Source: Chromohalobacter nigrandesensis (GTDB taxonomy: Bacteria; Pseudomonadota; Gammaproteobacteria; Pseudomonadales; Halomonadaceae). From it: DNA of 64,000 nucleotides. The stretch is from positions 62,001 to 126,000 of the forward strand of contig NZ_JAKGAM010000008.1 of the NCBI RefSeq assembly GCF_023061285.1, read 5' to 3'. Below, piece by piece: positions 10,208 to 18,817 of this stretch (position 1 is its first letter; each line of letters starts with the position of its first letter). The notes below the pieces were generated by a model. That model searched no databases, was not told where the DNA came from, and saw only the letters and a program-made list of their open reading frames with translations. A program made the position numbers and the translations under genes.

Positions 10208-10297
10208 AGCATCTGCAACGCGTTATCATCCGCCCGCGTCGGGCCCGCCCCACAGACGAACGACAGGGCATTCAACAAGGGATCACAGGAGAGCTTA

Positions 10298-10717
10298 ATG
10301 AAACGTCAACAACACGGTTTTACACTCATCGAACTAATGATCGTCGTCGCGATCATCGGCATCCTCGCCGCCATCGCGGTTCCGCAGTACCAGAACTACG
10401 TCGCACGCTCGGAAGTCAGCTCCGCACTCGCGACCCTCAAGTCACTGCAAACGCCAGCGGAACTGGCAGTGCAAGAAGGTGATACGCCGTCGTCTGCTTC
10501 CGACCTTGGGCTTTCGGATAATGCAGTTCAGAATGGTAAAATTACGGTTGATCAGTTCGGTGACGACAAAAAGCAACCGAAACTGACCTTTACGTTTGAT
10601 GATGAGGGTAACTTTTCAAGCGAAACTTTGACGCTTGAGCGTCAAGACGATGGAGGCTGGCAGTGCACAGCATCGAAGGATATTGACGACGATGTCGTGC
10701 CCGATAGCTGTGGCTAA
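10298..10717 (+). CDS. pilA: Type IV major pilin PilA
   Basis: This is the pilin subunit processed by PilD. The class III leader MKRQQHG is followed by FTLIELMIVVAIIGILAAIA, the standard N-methyl-Phe hydrophobic helix with Glu5 of the mature protein. The C-terminal disulfide pair is C123 and C138, bounding a 14-residue D-region, in a protein of 139 residues. The ATG at 10298 has a GGAG ribosome site; the frame upstream of it is not pilin-like. The second half of the gene is visibly AT-richer than its start, consistent with exchange of the variable pilin domain. Confidence 0.96.
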   Translation: MKRQQHGFTLIELMIVVAIIGILAAIAVPQYQNYVARSEVSSALATLKSLQTPAELAVQEGDTPSSASDLGLSDNAVQNGKITVDQFGDDKKQPKLTFTFDDEGNFSSETLTLERQDDGGWQCTASKDIDDDVVPDSCG

Positions 10718-10756
10718 CTCTAACTAAAGGATGGCTGAGAAGTTTCCTGGTAAGCC

Positions 10757-10782
10757 AAAGGCCGGCATTCGCCGGCCTTTTT
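10757..10782 (+). terminator. Intrinsic terminator of pilA
   Basis: A 10-bp stem (AAAGGCCGGC / GCCGGCCTTT) with an ATTC loop is followed by further T residues, 40 nt after the pilA stop. Confidence 0.9.
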
Positions 10783-10864
10783 AGTGTCTCGCTTGTGGAT
10801 TGTCTCTGAGGCCCTTCGTTCTTCTTCCTTCCCTCTTAAAACTTCCAGCTTCCAGCTTAAACCT

Positions 10865-11152
10865 TCAGTAAAGCGCCTTCCCTTCGTCGACGACTTCCTT
10901 CAACACTTCCAGAAACAGCCGGTCGGCTTCCGAGTGTTCGCTGGGGTCTTCGGGAATGTGCACGCTGGTGTTGTTCGAGATCTCGTTGGCGATGGTGGCC
11001 CACATCTGGCGGCTGTCGCCATCATCGCTGTAGCGCGCTCGGGCGATGACCAGGGATTGCTCGAGAATCGCCGGATCCTGCAGCAGTTTCTTGATGAATT
11101 CGCGCAGCTCGTTGATGATCCGGATTTTCTGCATTTCGGACGCGGAACTCAT
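10865..11152 (-). CDS. Conserved protein of unknown function, 95 aa
   Basis: This is a short, acidic, predominantly helical protein with no signal peptide or membrane segment. It begins MSSASEMQKIRIINELREF and contains the segment SRQMWATIANEISNN. The open frame continues far upstream, but the ATG at 11152 has a strong GGAGAGAG ribosome site and the upstream translation is Arg/Cys-rich and unlikely to be coding. I do not recognise the family and suggest no function. The gene lies between pilA (convergent) and the acyltransferase. Confidence 0.7.
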   Translation of the reverse strand: MSSASEMQKIRIINELREFIKKLLQDPAILEQSLVIARARYSDDGDSRQMWATIANEISNNTSVHIPEDPSEHSEADRLFLEVLKEVVDEGKALY

Positions 11153-11408
11153 GGGCTCTCTCCGTATGGCCGTATGGCCGTGTTGCCGTGTGGCGCATGC
11201 GGGAACGCGTGCCGTGCATTTACGGCGTCGCGAATCGACGCGCAGGACGATGTCGCGGACGATAGCACATCGTTGCGGCGGACGGCAGTAGGCCGCCACG
11301 CTGAATGGCGGCCGCAAGGTGCGCGAGTAGCGCGCCATGATAATGAGCGCCTAGAGATCCTCACCATGCTGGTGCTGTTGACGCCCACGTTCTGGCGGAA
11401 GTGACGCT

Positions 11409-12587
11409 TCAGGCGTCTTCCTCGATATATCCGGCACGGTTGAGGATGGGGTTGGCGTACTGGCGCAGCCACCAATGGCGCAGGTGGTCGGGCACCGTGG
11501 CCAGACGTGCCTCGAAGCGTTCGCGGTCGGCGTCGGTGACCTCGCTGAGATCGACCAGTTCTGGTGCCAGCCCCGTGGCTTCGAGCGCGAGTTGATGGCT
11601 GGGGAACATATGGTAGTTCGCCAGCACCTGACGATCGATTTCCTCGGTGACGGCTTCCGGAGTCGCGAAGTCGCTCCCCAGGGGCGTGCCGAAGGTCAGG
11701 CGGATACGTCCCTTGTGGCCTGTGATGCCGGCGACGATGGACTGAATATCCTCGAATTCGACCTTGTCGTAGCGGCCGGCCGTGTGGCGGGCGTACAGCT
11801 CGCGTGCCTTCTGCAGGTCGCAGGGATCGTATTCGTAGCTGATGGACACCGGCACCAGGCGCAGCTCGGATACCGCGGCGCCGATATCGGCCTCGCCGTC
11901 GTCCATGCGTTGGGCCATGCCCAGCATCTTGACGATAGCGGTGTCGGCGCGGTCGATGCCGTCCTTGGCGCGTCCTTCGCGCTCGGCGATCCAGATCGAG
12001 TGGTTGTCGGCGGTGATCGAATGACGGATATAGCGCGACAACGTCTGATAGGCCTGCAGCATCGCCCGCTTGCCCTTGGCCGAACGGGGCACGATGAAGC
12101 TCTTGTTGAGGCGCATCAGGTCATTGACGAACGGCTTCTGCAGCAGGTTGTCGCCGATCGCAATGCGCACGGTATTGCGACCTTCCTGGTAGAGCGCGTA
12201 ATTGACGAATGCCGGGTCCATGGCGATATCGCGATGATTGCCGATGAACAGACAGGCCTTGTCGGCGTCGAGGTGCTCGAGTCCCTCGACCTCGAAGGCA
12301 TCCGTGGTGGTGGCGATCATCCGCGCCATGTAGCGCGCGATGCGCTGCTGAAAGGCGGCGACGCTGTCGATGTTGCGCATTTCGTGTTGTAGCCCCAGGC
12401 GCGCGATGAAGCGCGCCATGGGCGGTGCGTAACGCGCTAGCCGGGGCAGGCGAAAATGCGTGATCGCATCGAGCAGTTCGTCGCAGTGGGCCAGGCGGTC
12501 GAGTACCTTCGCCACCTCGTCGTCGTGATAAGGACGAATGGCGTCGAAATCGTGGGGAGCGGTTTGGGGAGTCGGTGCGTGCGTCAT
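11409..12587 (-). CDS. Glycerolipid acyltransferase-like protein (PlsB/PlsC superfamily)
   Basis: This protein of about 390 residues probably transfers acyl groups onto a glycerol-phosphate or related lipid at the membrane. The core motif GNHRDIAMDPAFVNYALY resembles the PlsB active-site segment, but the histidine and aspartate are five residues apart (H-x5-D) instead of the usual H-x4-D. Further blocks (RIAIGDNLLQKP, FIVPRS, IWIAEREGRAKDG) match acyltransferase motifs II-III. It overlaps the rdgC stop by 4 nt (ATGA), so the two genes are translationally coupled. The substrate is unknown. Confidence 0.8.
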   Translation of the reverse strand: MTHAPTPQTAPHDFDAIRPYHDDEVAKVLDRLAHCDELLDAITHFRLPRLARYAPPMARFIARLGLQHEMRNIDSVAAFQQRIARYMARMIATTTDAFEVEGLEHLDADKACLFIGNHRDIAMDPAFVNYALYQEGRNTVRIAIGDNLLQKPFVNDLMRLNKSFIVPRSAKGKRAMLQAYQTLSRYIRHSITADNHSIWIAEREGRAKDGIDRADTAIVKMLGMAQRMDDGEADIGAAVSELRLVPVSISYEYDPCDLQKARELYARHTAGRYDKVEFEDIQSIVAGITGHKGRIRLTFGTPLGSDFATPEAVTEEIDRQVLANYHMFPSHQLALEATGLAPELVDLSEVTDADRERFEARLATVPDHLRHWWLRQYANPILNRAGYIEEDA

Positions 12588-13513
12588 GATGTAGGCGCTG
12601 CCGGGTCGGCTTCGCCGCCCAGCCAGTCGATGAGTTGTTCGATGAATCCAGAGAGCACTTGGGCCATGAGAGCGAAGTCCGTTTCCAGGCGTAGCGTGGG
12701 GTCGTCATCGTCTTCTTGTTGAGAAGCTTCGTCGAGCAAGGCGTCGGCGAAGCGCAGCGATTTGAGCGTCAGGTCGTCATGCAGGATCAGCGATAGCTGA
12801 TCTTCGACGTCCAGCGCCAAGCGACTGGCCTGACGCCCGCTGGCGAGCACACTTTGCACTTCTTCGCCGTCGAGGTCGATGCCGCGTGCGCGCCACACGC
12901 CATCGTCGCCATTGGCGTCTTTGAGCTCGACCTGATCGCCCAACTGCAGCCCCTCGGGACGCGAAGCGATATCCTCGAGCCAGGCGGTCATGCTGCGCGA
13001 GGGCAGTTGGCGCACGGCGAGTGGCGTGACTTTCAGCGACCCCAGCGACTGACGCAGCAGGTCCAGGGCGTCTTCGGCGCGGGCGCGGCTGGCGCAATTG
13101 ACACCGATGAGGCCGCGCCGAGTATCCCACCAAATATCAATGCGCTGGCTACGCGTGAAGGCGCGCGGCAAGAATTCCTCCACGACCTGTTCCTTGAGTG
13201 CCTGGCGTTCGCGGCGCGGCAACGGGCCACCTTCGGCGGCCTCGCGCTCGGCGGCACGTTCGTCGACTTCCTCACGCACCACCGAGGCCGGCAGCAGGCG
13301 CTCCTGGCGTAACAAAGACAGCAGGCGGTGGCCCTGGATCTCATGGGCGAGCTGTTGACCGTGGCGCCCCGCAGGGCGTTGCCAGCCGAGGCGCTTGCCT
13401 TCACTTGGCGACACCGGGCGAAAGGCGAAGGCCTCCAAGGCCGATTCGAGTGCCTCGAGCGCGATGGGCGTCGTGTCGTGCAGACGATAGAGATGCAAGT
13501 GCTTGAACCACAT
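12584..13513 (-). CDS. rdgC: Recombination-associated protein RdgC
   Basis: RdgC forms a ring-shaped dimer around double-stranded DNA and modulates RecA. The N-terminus (MWFKHLHLYRL), the SPSEGKRLGWQRP block and the central FLPRAFTRSQRIDIWWD segment are typical of the family, and the 309 residues are close to the usual 300. It is transcribed away from gyrA and overlaps the following acyltransferase gene by 4 nt. Confidence 0.95.
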   Translation of the reverse strand: MWFKHLHLYRLHDTTPIALEALESALEAFAFRPVSPSEGKRLGWQRPAGRHGQQLAHEIQGHRLLSLLRQERLLPASVVREEVDERAAEREAAEGGPLPRRERQALKEQVVEEFLPRAFTRSQRIDIWWDTRRGLIGVNCASRARAEDALDLLRQSLGSLKVTPLAVRQLPSRSMTAWLEDIASRPEGLQLGDQVELKDANGDDGVWRARGIDLDGEEVQSVLASGRQASRLALDVEDQLSLILHDDLTLKSLRFADALLDEASQQEDDDDPTLRLETDFALMAQVLSGFIEQLIDWLGGEADPAAPTS

Positions 13514-13865
13514 GGGCCTATTCCGTCACAAAGGGGCTCATTATGGCGAAACGCCAAGGCGGGTGCCACTCCCCCGGTCGGACGCGTTTATTCAACGGGG
13601 CGGGAGGGCGTGTATTTTCGCGCGCTTGCGTAATGGGCGCGATTGCATTGCCAAGCCTGCCGCATCGCCACGTGAAATGGTATGATGGCACGATTCGGGC
13701 CTCCTTGAGGTGGGCCCGCCATCGAAGCTCAATGATTGCTGTGACGGCCATTGGCGTCGAGCGCTGAAGAGTCGCCTGCGGGGTTTCGTGCTTCGCAAGG
13801 CCGCTGTTCGTTTCATTCAGTGCCATGACCGATGGTATGGCGCGGTGCAAAGGATTGAACGACCC
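13514..13865. other. Divergent intergenic region rdgC / gyrA
   Basis: These 352 bp lie between two divergent genes and hold their promoters. The frames crossing it are not protein-like. The only recognisable element is an extended -10 for gyrA (listed separately). Confidence 0.6.
13678..13686 (+). promoter_or_regulatory. Extended -10 promoter element upstream of gyrA
   Basis: TGG followed by TATGAT forms a TGn-extended -10 box, 180 nt upstream of the gyrA start and oriented toward it. The -35 region is poor, as is common with extended -10 promoters. Confidence 0.45.
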
Positions 13866-16562
13866 ATGGGTGAGATCGCCAGAGAAATTCTGCCAGTCAA
13901 TATCGAGGACGAACTCAAGCAGTCGTATCTCGATTACGCCATGAGCGTGATCATCGGCCGTGCGTTGCCGGATGTACGAGATGGCCTCAAGCCAGTGCAT
14001 CGGCGCGTATTGTTTGCCATGCATGAGCTCAGCAATGACTGGAACAAAGCCTACAAGAAATCGGCGCGTGTCGTGGGTGACGTGATCGGTAAATATCACC
14101 CGCACGGGGATAGTGCGGTCTACGACACTATTGTACGCATGGCGCAGACATTCTCGATGCGTTATGTGCTGGTCGATGGCCAGGGCAACTTCGGTTCCAT
14201 CGACGGCGACAGCGCGGCGGCCATGCGTTACACCGAGGTGCGCATGGCGCGGCTTGCCCATGAGCTTCTCGCCGATCTGGAAAAAGATACCGTCGACTGG
14301 GTCGACAACTACGACGGCACCGAACGCATTCCCGAGGTGCTGCCGACCAAGGTCCCTAACCTGCTGGTCAACGGGGCCTCGGGTATCGCCGTGGGCATGG
14401 CGACCAACATTCCGCCGCATAACATGCGCGAGGTGATCGATGGCTGTCTGGCGCTGATCGACGATTACACGCTCAGCATCGACGATCTCATGGCGTATAT
14501 TCCGGCCCCCGATTTCCCCACCGGCGGGATCATCAACGGGCGCGCGGGAATTCTCGATGCGTACCGTACCGGGCGCGGGCGCATCTATGTGCGGGCTCGC
14601 CATACCATTGAGCACCACGACAAGACCGGTCGCGATCACATCATCGTCACCGAACTGCCGTATCAGGTGAACAAGGCGCGTCTGATCGAGAAGATCGCCG
14701 AGCTGGTCAAGGACAAGCGTATCGACGGCATCGCCGAGCTGCGCGACGAGTCCGACAAGGAAGGCCTGCGGGTGGTGATCGAGGTCAAGCGCGGCGAGTC
14801 CGGCGAAGTGGTCGTCAACAACCTGTTCGCGCATACTCAACTGCAGACCGTGTTCGGCATCAATATGGTGGCGCTGGATAACGGCCAGCCGAAGATTCTC
14901 AATCTCAAGGAGATTCTCGAGGCGTTCATTCGCCACCGTCGTGAGGTGGTGACGCGGCGTACGCTGTTCGAGCTCAAGAAGGCGCGCGACCGTGGCCATA
15001 TCCTCGAAGGTCTGGCCGTGGCGATCTCCAACATCGACGATGTGATCGAGCTCATCAAAGCATCGCCCTCGGCGACCGAGGCCAAGGAAAAGCTGGTCGC
15101 GCGTGCCTGGCAACCGGGACAGGTCACCGGCATGCTCGAGCGCGCCGGGGCGACGTCCTGCAAGCCGGAAGATCTCGATGAAAGCTACGGACTCGCCGAC
15201 GACGAGCGTGAATATCGCCTGTCGCCGGCCCAGGCGCAGGCGATTCTGGAATTGCGCCTGCATCGTCTGACGGGGCTCGAAACCGAGAAGCTGCTCGACG
15301 AATATCTGTCGATCCTCAAGCGTATCGCCGAGCTCAACGAGATTCTCGCCTCGCCGGAGCGCCTGCTGGAAGTTATTCGCGAGGAACTTGGCGCGATTCG
15401 TGATCAGTACGGCAACGACCGCAAGACCGAGATCCAGGCCAGTCATCTGGATCTGACCATCGAGGATCTGATCAACGAAGAAGACATGGTGGTCACCATC
15501 TCGCGCAGCGGCTATGCCAAGACGCAGCCGCTTTCCGACTACCAGGCTCAGCGGCGTGGCGGGCGTGGCAAGTCGGCGACCACCATGAAGGACGAGGATA
15601 TCATCGAGCACCTGTTGGTCGCCTCGACGCATGACACCATGTTGCTGTTCTCCAATCGCGGCAAGGTCTACTGGCTCAAGGTCTACGAGATGCCCAACGC
15701 CAGTCGTGGTTCGCGGGGCAAGCCGCTGGTCAACATGCTGCCGCTGGATGATGGCGAGTCGATCAACGCCATCCTGTCGGTACGCGAATACCGCGACGAC
15801 TGCTATATCTTCTTCGCCACCGCCAAGGGTACCGTCAAGCGGACCTCGCTGGAGCAATTCTCGCGGCCGCGCAGCGTGGGCTTGATCGCCATCGACCTCG
15901 AAGAAGACGACCGTCTGGTCGGTGCCGCGATTACCTCCGGCAACGATCACGCGATGCTGTTCTCGTCCAACGGCAAGGCCATTCGCTTCGAGGAAGGCAA
16001 GGTGCGCGCCATGGGACGCACCGCGCGCGGGGTACGTGGCATGCGCCTGCAGGGCGACGCCGAGGTGATCAGCTTGATCATTCCGCAGTCGTTGACCATC
16101 GATGCCGAGGCCGACGACACCGATGGCGGCGCCGAAGGGGCGTCGGTCCAGACGGTGAGCGAAGACCAGGTCTATATCCTCACCGCCTCCGAGAATGGCT
16201 ACGGCAAGCGCACGCGTCTCGATGAGTTCCCGCTGCGTGGACGCGGTGGCCAAGGGGTGATCGCCATGCAGACATCGCGGCGCAACGGCGCCCTGGTGGC
16301 GGCGATTCAGGTCCGCGACAGCGATGAAATGATGCTGATCACCGACAAGGGCACGTTGGTGCGCACGCGGGTCGAGGAAATCTCGGTAAGCTCGCGCAAT
16401 ACCCAAGGGGTCACCCTGATTCGTACCGGTGAAGGCGAGCATCTGGTCGCCACGGTGCGGGTCGATGAGCCGGTCGAGGAATCAGCCCCTGATGAAGAAG
16501 GGGCAGTGGTCGACGAGGTGGCGCCCGCGCCGGATGACGACGCGGCACCACAAGGCGATTGA
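13866..16562 (+). CDS. gyrA: DNA gyrase subunit A
   Basis: GyrA is the breakage-reunion subunit of the type II topoisomerase that introduces negative supercoils. The catalytic tyrosine is Y122 (MRYTEVRM). The quinolone-resistance region [15 protein letters not shown] keeps S83 and D87, the drug-sensitive residues in E. coli numbering. The C-terminal half shows the repeated beta-pinwheel blades with the GyrA box QRRGGRGK, and the end is acidic. The 898 residues fit the family. The frame is open for another 52 codons upstream, but [17 protein letters not shown] is the canonical start. It heads the gyrA-serC-pheA-tyrA/aroA-cmk-rpsA cluster. Confidence 0.97.
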   Translation: MGEIAREILPVNIEDELKQSYLDYAMSVIIGRALPDVRDGLKPVHRRVLFAMHELSNDWNKAYKKSARVVGDVIGKYHPHGDSAVYDTIVRMAQTFSMRYVLVDGQGNFGSIDGDSAAAMRYTEVRMARLAHELLADLEKDTVDWVDNYDGTERIPEVLPTKVPNLLVNGASGIAVGMATNIPPHNMREVIDGCLALIDDYTLSIDDLMAYIPAPDFPTGGIINGRAGILDAYRTGRGRIYVRARHTIEHHDKTGRDHIIVTELPYQVNKARLIEKIAELVKDKRIDGIAELRDESDKEGLRVVIEVKRGESGEVVVNNLFAHTQLQTVFGINMVALDNGQPKILNLKEILEAFIRHRREVVTRRTLFELKKARDRGHILEGLAVAISNIDDVIELIKASPSATEAKEKLVARAWQPGQVTGMLERAGATSCKPEDLDESYGLADDEREYRLSPAQAQAILELRLHRLTGLETEKLLDEYLSILKRIAELNEILASPERLLEVIREELGAIRDQYGNDRKTEIQASHLDLTIEDLINEEDMVVTISRSGYAKTQPLSDYQAQRRGGRGKSATTMKDEDIIEHLLVASTHDTMLLFSNRGKVYWLKVYEMPNASRGSRGKPLVNMLPLDDGESINAILSVREYRDDCYIFFATAKGTVKRTSLEQFSRPRSVGLIAIDLEEDDRLVGAAITSGNDHAMLFSSNGKAIRFEEGKVRAMGRTARGVRGMRLQGDAEVISLIIPQSLTIDAEADDTDGGAEGASVQTVSEDQVYILTASENGYGKRTRLDEFPLRGRGGQGVIAMQTSRRNGALVAAIQVRDSDEMMLITDKGTLVRTRVEEISVSSRNTQGVTLIRTGEGEHLVATVRVDEPVEESAPDEEGAVVDEVAPAPDDDAAPQGD

Positions 16563-16617
16563 GTCTCAATGCGGCCGCTCCTCCGGGAGTGGTCGCTTTA
16601 CGTTTGGAATCACGCTG

Positions 16618-17703
16618 ATGACACGCAAGTTCAATTTCTGTGCCGGTCCAGCGGCACTTCCCGCCTCCGTGCTCGAGCGCGCCCGCGACGAGTTGCTCGA
16701 CTATCAGGGCCATGGCTTGTCGGTCATGGAAATGAGTCACCGCAGCGAGGCCTTCGCGGAGATCGCCGCGCGTGCCGAGCGCGACCTGCGTGCGCTGCTG
16801 GCCGTGCCGGACAATTATCGCGTGCTGTTCATGCAGGGCGGCGCCTCCAGCCAGTTCGCGATGGTGCCCTATAACCTGCTGGGGACGGGCGGTACGCCGA
16901 ACTATCTGTACACCGGTATCTGGGGCAAGAAGGCGATTGCCGAGGCACGTCATCTTGCCGGCGCGCACGTGGCGGCTTCCAGTGAGGCCAATGGACTGAC
17001 GGCGGTGCCGCGGCCCGATGACATCGCCTTGTCGTCGGATGCTGCCTATCTGCATTACACGGCCAATGAAACCATCGGGGGCCTGGCATTCGACTACATT
17101 CCCGAGGTCGGCGATGTACCGCTGGTATGCGATATGTCGTCGTCGATCCTCTCGGAGCCGCTGGATGTGTCCCGCTTCGGCGTCATCTATGCCGGGGCGC
17201 AGAAGAATATCGGCCCGGCGGGACTGACATTGGTCATCGTGCGTGACGACCTGCTCGAGCGCGCCTTGCCGAACACCCCGACCATGTTCAACTATCGGGT
17301 CATGGCCGAGAATGGCTCGATGTTCAATACGCCGCCGACGTATGCCTGGTATCTCGCGGGGCTGGTTTTCGACTGGTTGCGCCACGACATGGGCGGGGTC
17401 GAAGCGATGGACCGCCTCAACGCGCGCAAGTCCGAAAAGCTGTATGCGGCCATCGATACCAGCGACTTCTATTCCAACCCCATCGCCCTGGCCAATCGGT
17501 CGCGCATGAACGTGCCTTTCGTGCTGGCGGATGAGACGCTCAATGCTGCGTTCCTCAAAGATGCCGAGGCGGAAGGGCTGTTGAATCTCAAGGGCCACCG
17601 CAGCGTGGGCGGCATGCGGGCCAGCCTCTATAATGCGGTGCCGGAAGCTGCAGTGGATGCGCTGGTCGATTTCATGAGGGAGTTCGAACGACGCCATGGC
17701 TGA
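16618..17703 (+). CDS. serC: Phosphoserine aminotransferase
   Basis: SerC is a PLP enzyme that converts 3-phosphohydroxypyruvate to phosphoserine, and acts in pyridoxal phosphate synthesis in many proteobacteria. The N-terminus MTRKFNFCAGPAALP, the MEMSHRS block and the PLP-lysine motif GAQKNIGPAG are all present, with 361 residues. The ATG at 16618 is the homologous start; 63 further upstream codons belong to the gyrA end read in another frame. Its last 8 nt overlap the pheA start. Confidence 0.96.
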   Translation: MTRKFNFCAGPAALPASVLERARDELLDYQGHGLSVMEMSHRSEAFAEIAARAERDLRALLAVPDNYRVLFMQGGASSQFAMVPYNLLGTGGTPNYLYTGIWGKKAIAEARHLAGAHVAASSEANGLTAVPRPDDIALSSDAAYLHYTANETIGGLAFDYIPEVGDVPLVCDMSSSILSEPLDVSRFGVIYAGAQKNIGPAGLTLVIVRDDLLERALPNTPTMFNYRVMAENGSMFNTPPTYAWYLAGLVFDWLRHDMGGVEAMDRLNARKSEKLYAAIDTSDFYSNPIALANRSRMNVPFVLADETLNAAFLKDAEAEGLLNLKGHRSVGGMRASLYNAVPEAAVDALVDFMREFERRHG

Positions 17704-18817
17704 TCACGATATGTCCGATCACGATGCCTCTATCACATCGGCCGACCTGCCGGCACTGCGCGAGCGAATCGATACGCTGGATAGCGAGATTCTCAAGCTG
17801 ATCAGCGAGCGCGCGCACTGCGCACAGCAGGTAGCGCAGGTGAAAACCGACAGCGACCCGCAGGCGACGTTCTATCGACCCGAGCGTGAGGCTCAGGTGC
17901 TGCGTCGCATCATGGCGCTCAACAAGGGCCCTCTCGATGACGAGGAAATGGCGCGCTTGTTTCGCGAGATCATGTCGGCATGCCTGGCGCTGGAGCGGCC
18001 GGTCAAGGTGGCCTATCTGGGCCCCGAGGGCACGTTTACTCAGCAGGCGGCGCTCAAGCATTTCGGCGACAGCGCGGTGAGCCTGCCGATGGCGGCCATC
18101 GATGAGGTCTTTCGCGAAGTGGAAGCGGGGGCCGCGCATTTTGGCGTGGTGCCGGTGGAAAACTCCACCGAGGGCATCGTCAATAGCACCCTGGATACCT
18201 TCATGGATGCCAGCCTGCGCATCTGTGGCGAAGTAGTGCTGCGCATTCATCATCATCTGCTGGTGTCCAGCAATACGCGCCGCGACAAGGTCTCGCGCAT
18301 TTATTCGCATCCCCAGTCCCTGGCGCAGTGCCGCAAGTGGTTGGACGCGCATTATCCCCATGCCGAGCGGGTGCCGGTGTCGTCCAATGCCGAGGCGGCG
18401 CGTCTGATCAAGAGCGAATGGCACAGTGCCGCGATTGCCGGCGATATGGCCGCCAAGCGTTACGAGCTCGAGAAGGTCGCCGAGAAGATCGAGGACCGTC
18501 CCGACAACTCGACACGCTTTTTGATTATCGGCCATCAGGACACGCCGGTCTCCGAGGATGACAAGACGTCCATTGTCGTGGCCATGCGCAATCAGCCCGG
18601 AGCGTTGCACGACCTACTCGAGCCGTTCCACCGCCACAAGATCGATCTGACGCGCGTCGAGACGCGGCCGTCACGCACCGGAATCTGGAATTACGTGTTC
18701 TTCATCGACTTCAAGGGCCATCGTGACGATCCGCAGGTCGCGGCGGTACTGGAAGAGATTACGTTGCGTGCTGCCGAGCTCAAGGTGCTGGGGTCCTACC
18801 CCGTGGGTGTGCTGTAA
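17696..18817 (+). CDS. pheA: Bifunctional chorismate mutase / prephenate dehydratase (P-protein)
   Basis: This enzyme converts chorismate to prephenate and then to phenylpyruvate in phenylalanine synthesis. Residues 15-105 are the AroQ chorismate mutase (LRERIDTLDSEILKLISER), 105-285 the prephenate dehydratase (LGPEGTFTQQAA, VENSTEGIVNSTLD, NSTRFLIIG), and the rest an ACT domain (KTSIVVAMRNQPGALHDLL, with the ESRP-like block ETRPSR) for phenylalanine feedback. The ATG at 17696 overlaps serC; a second ATG at 17711 (MSDHDAS) is an alternative start. The next gene begins immediately after its stop, with no hisC2 between. Confidence 0.96.
   Translation: MADHDMSDHDASITSADLPALRERIDTLDSEILKLISERAHCAQQVAQVKTDSDPQATFYRPEREAQVLRRIMALNKGPLDDEEMARLFREIMSACLALERPVKVAYLGPEGTFTQQAALKHFGDSAVSLPMAAIDEVFREVEAGAAHFGVVPVENSTEGIVNSTLDTFMDASLRICGEVVLRIHHHLLVSSNTRRDKVSRIYSHPQSLAQCRKWLDAHYPHAERVPVSSNAEAARLIKSEWHSAAIAGDMAAKRYELEKVAEKIEDRPDNSTRFLIIGHQDTPVSEDDKTSIVVAMRNQPGALHDLLEPFHRHKIDLTRVETRPSRTGIWNYVFFIDFKGHRDDPQVAAVLEEITLRAAELKVLGSYPVGVL

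Larger units (their letters stand above)
9954..10297. other. Intergenic region between divergent pilB and pilA
   Basis: This 344-bp stretch has no credible gene. It becomes noticeably AT-rich around 10050-10150, where the pilA and pilB promoters probably lie, and it contains a perfect 26-bp palindrome (listed separately). I looked for the -24/-12 sigma-54 element common at pilA promoters. The nearest candidate (TGGCTGCCTTGC at about 10163) has the wrong spacing. Confidence 0.6.

Noticed and set aside
11161-11195. GCCGTATG / GCCGTGTT repeat run upstream of the 95-aa gene
   Set aside because: Imperfect, very short and probably slippage noise.
11475-12392. Open frame of 305 codons opposite the acyltransferase
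   Set aside because: The opposite strand has clear acyltransferase motifs and coupling to rdgC; this one has none.
13518-16442. Long open frame (974 codons) antisense to gyrA
   Set aside because: High-GC shadow of gyrA, whose homology and codon pattern explain the stretch; no ribosome site or family match on this strand.
16411-17697. Open frame antisense to serC (428 codons)
   Set aside because: Arg/His-rich translation typical of GC-rich antisense frames; serC is unambiguous.
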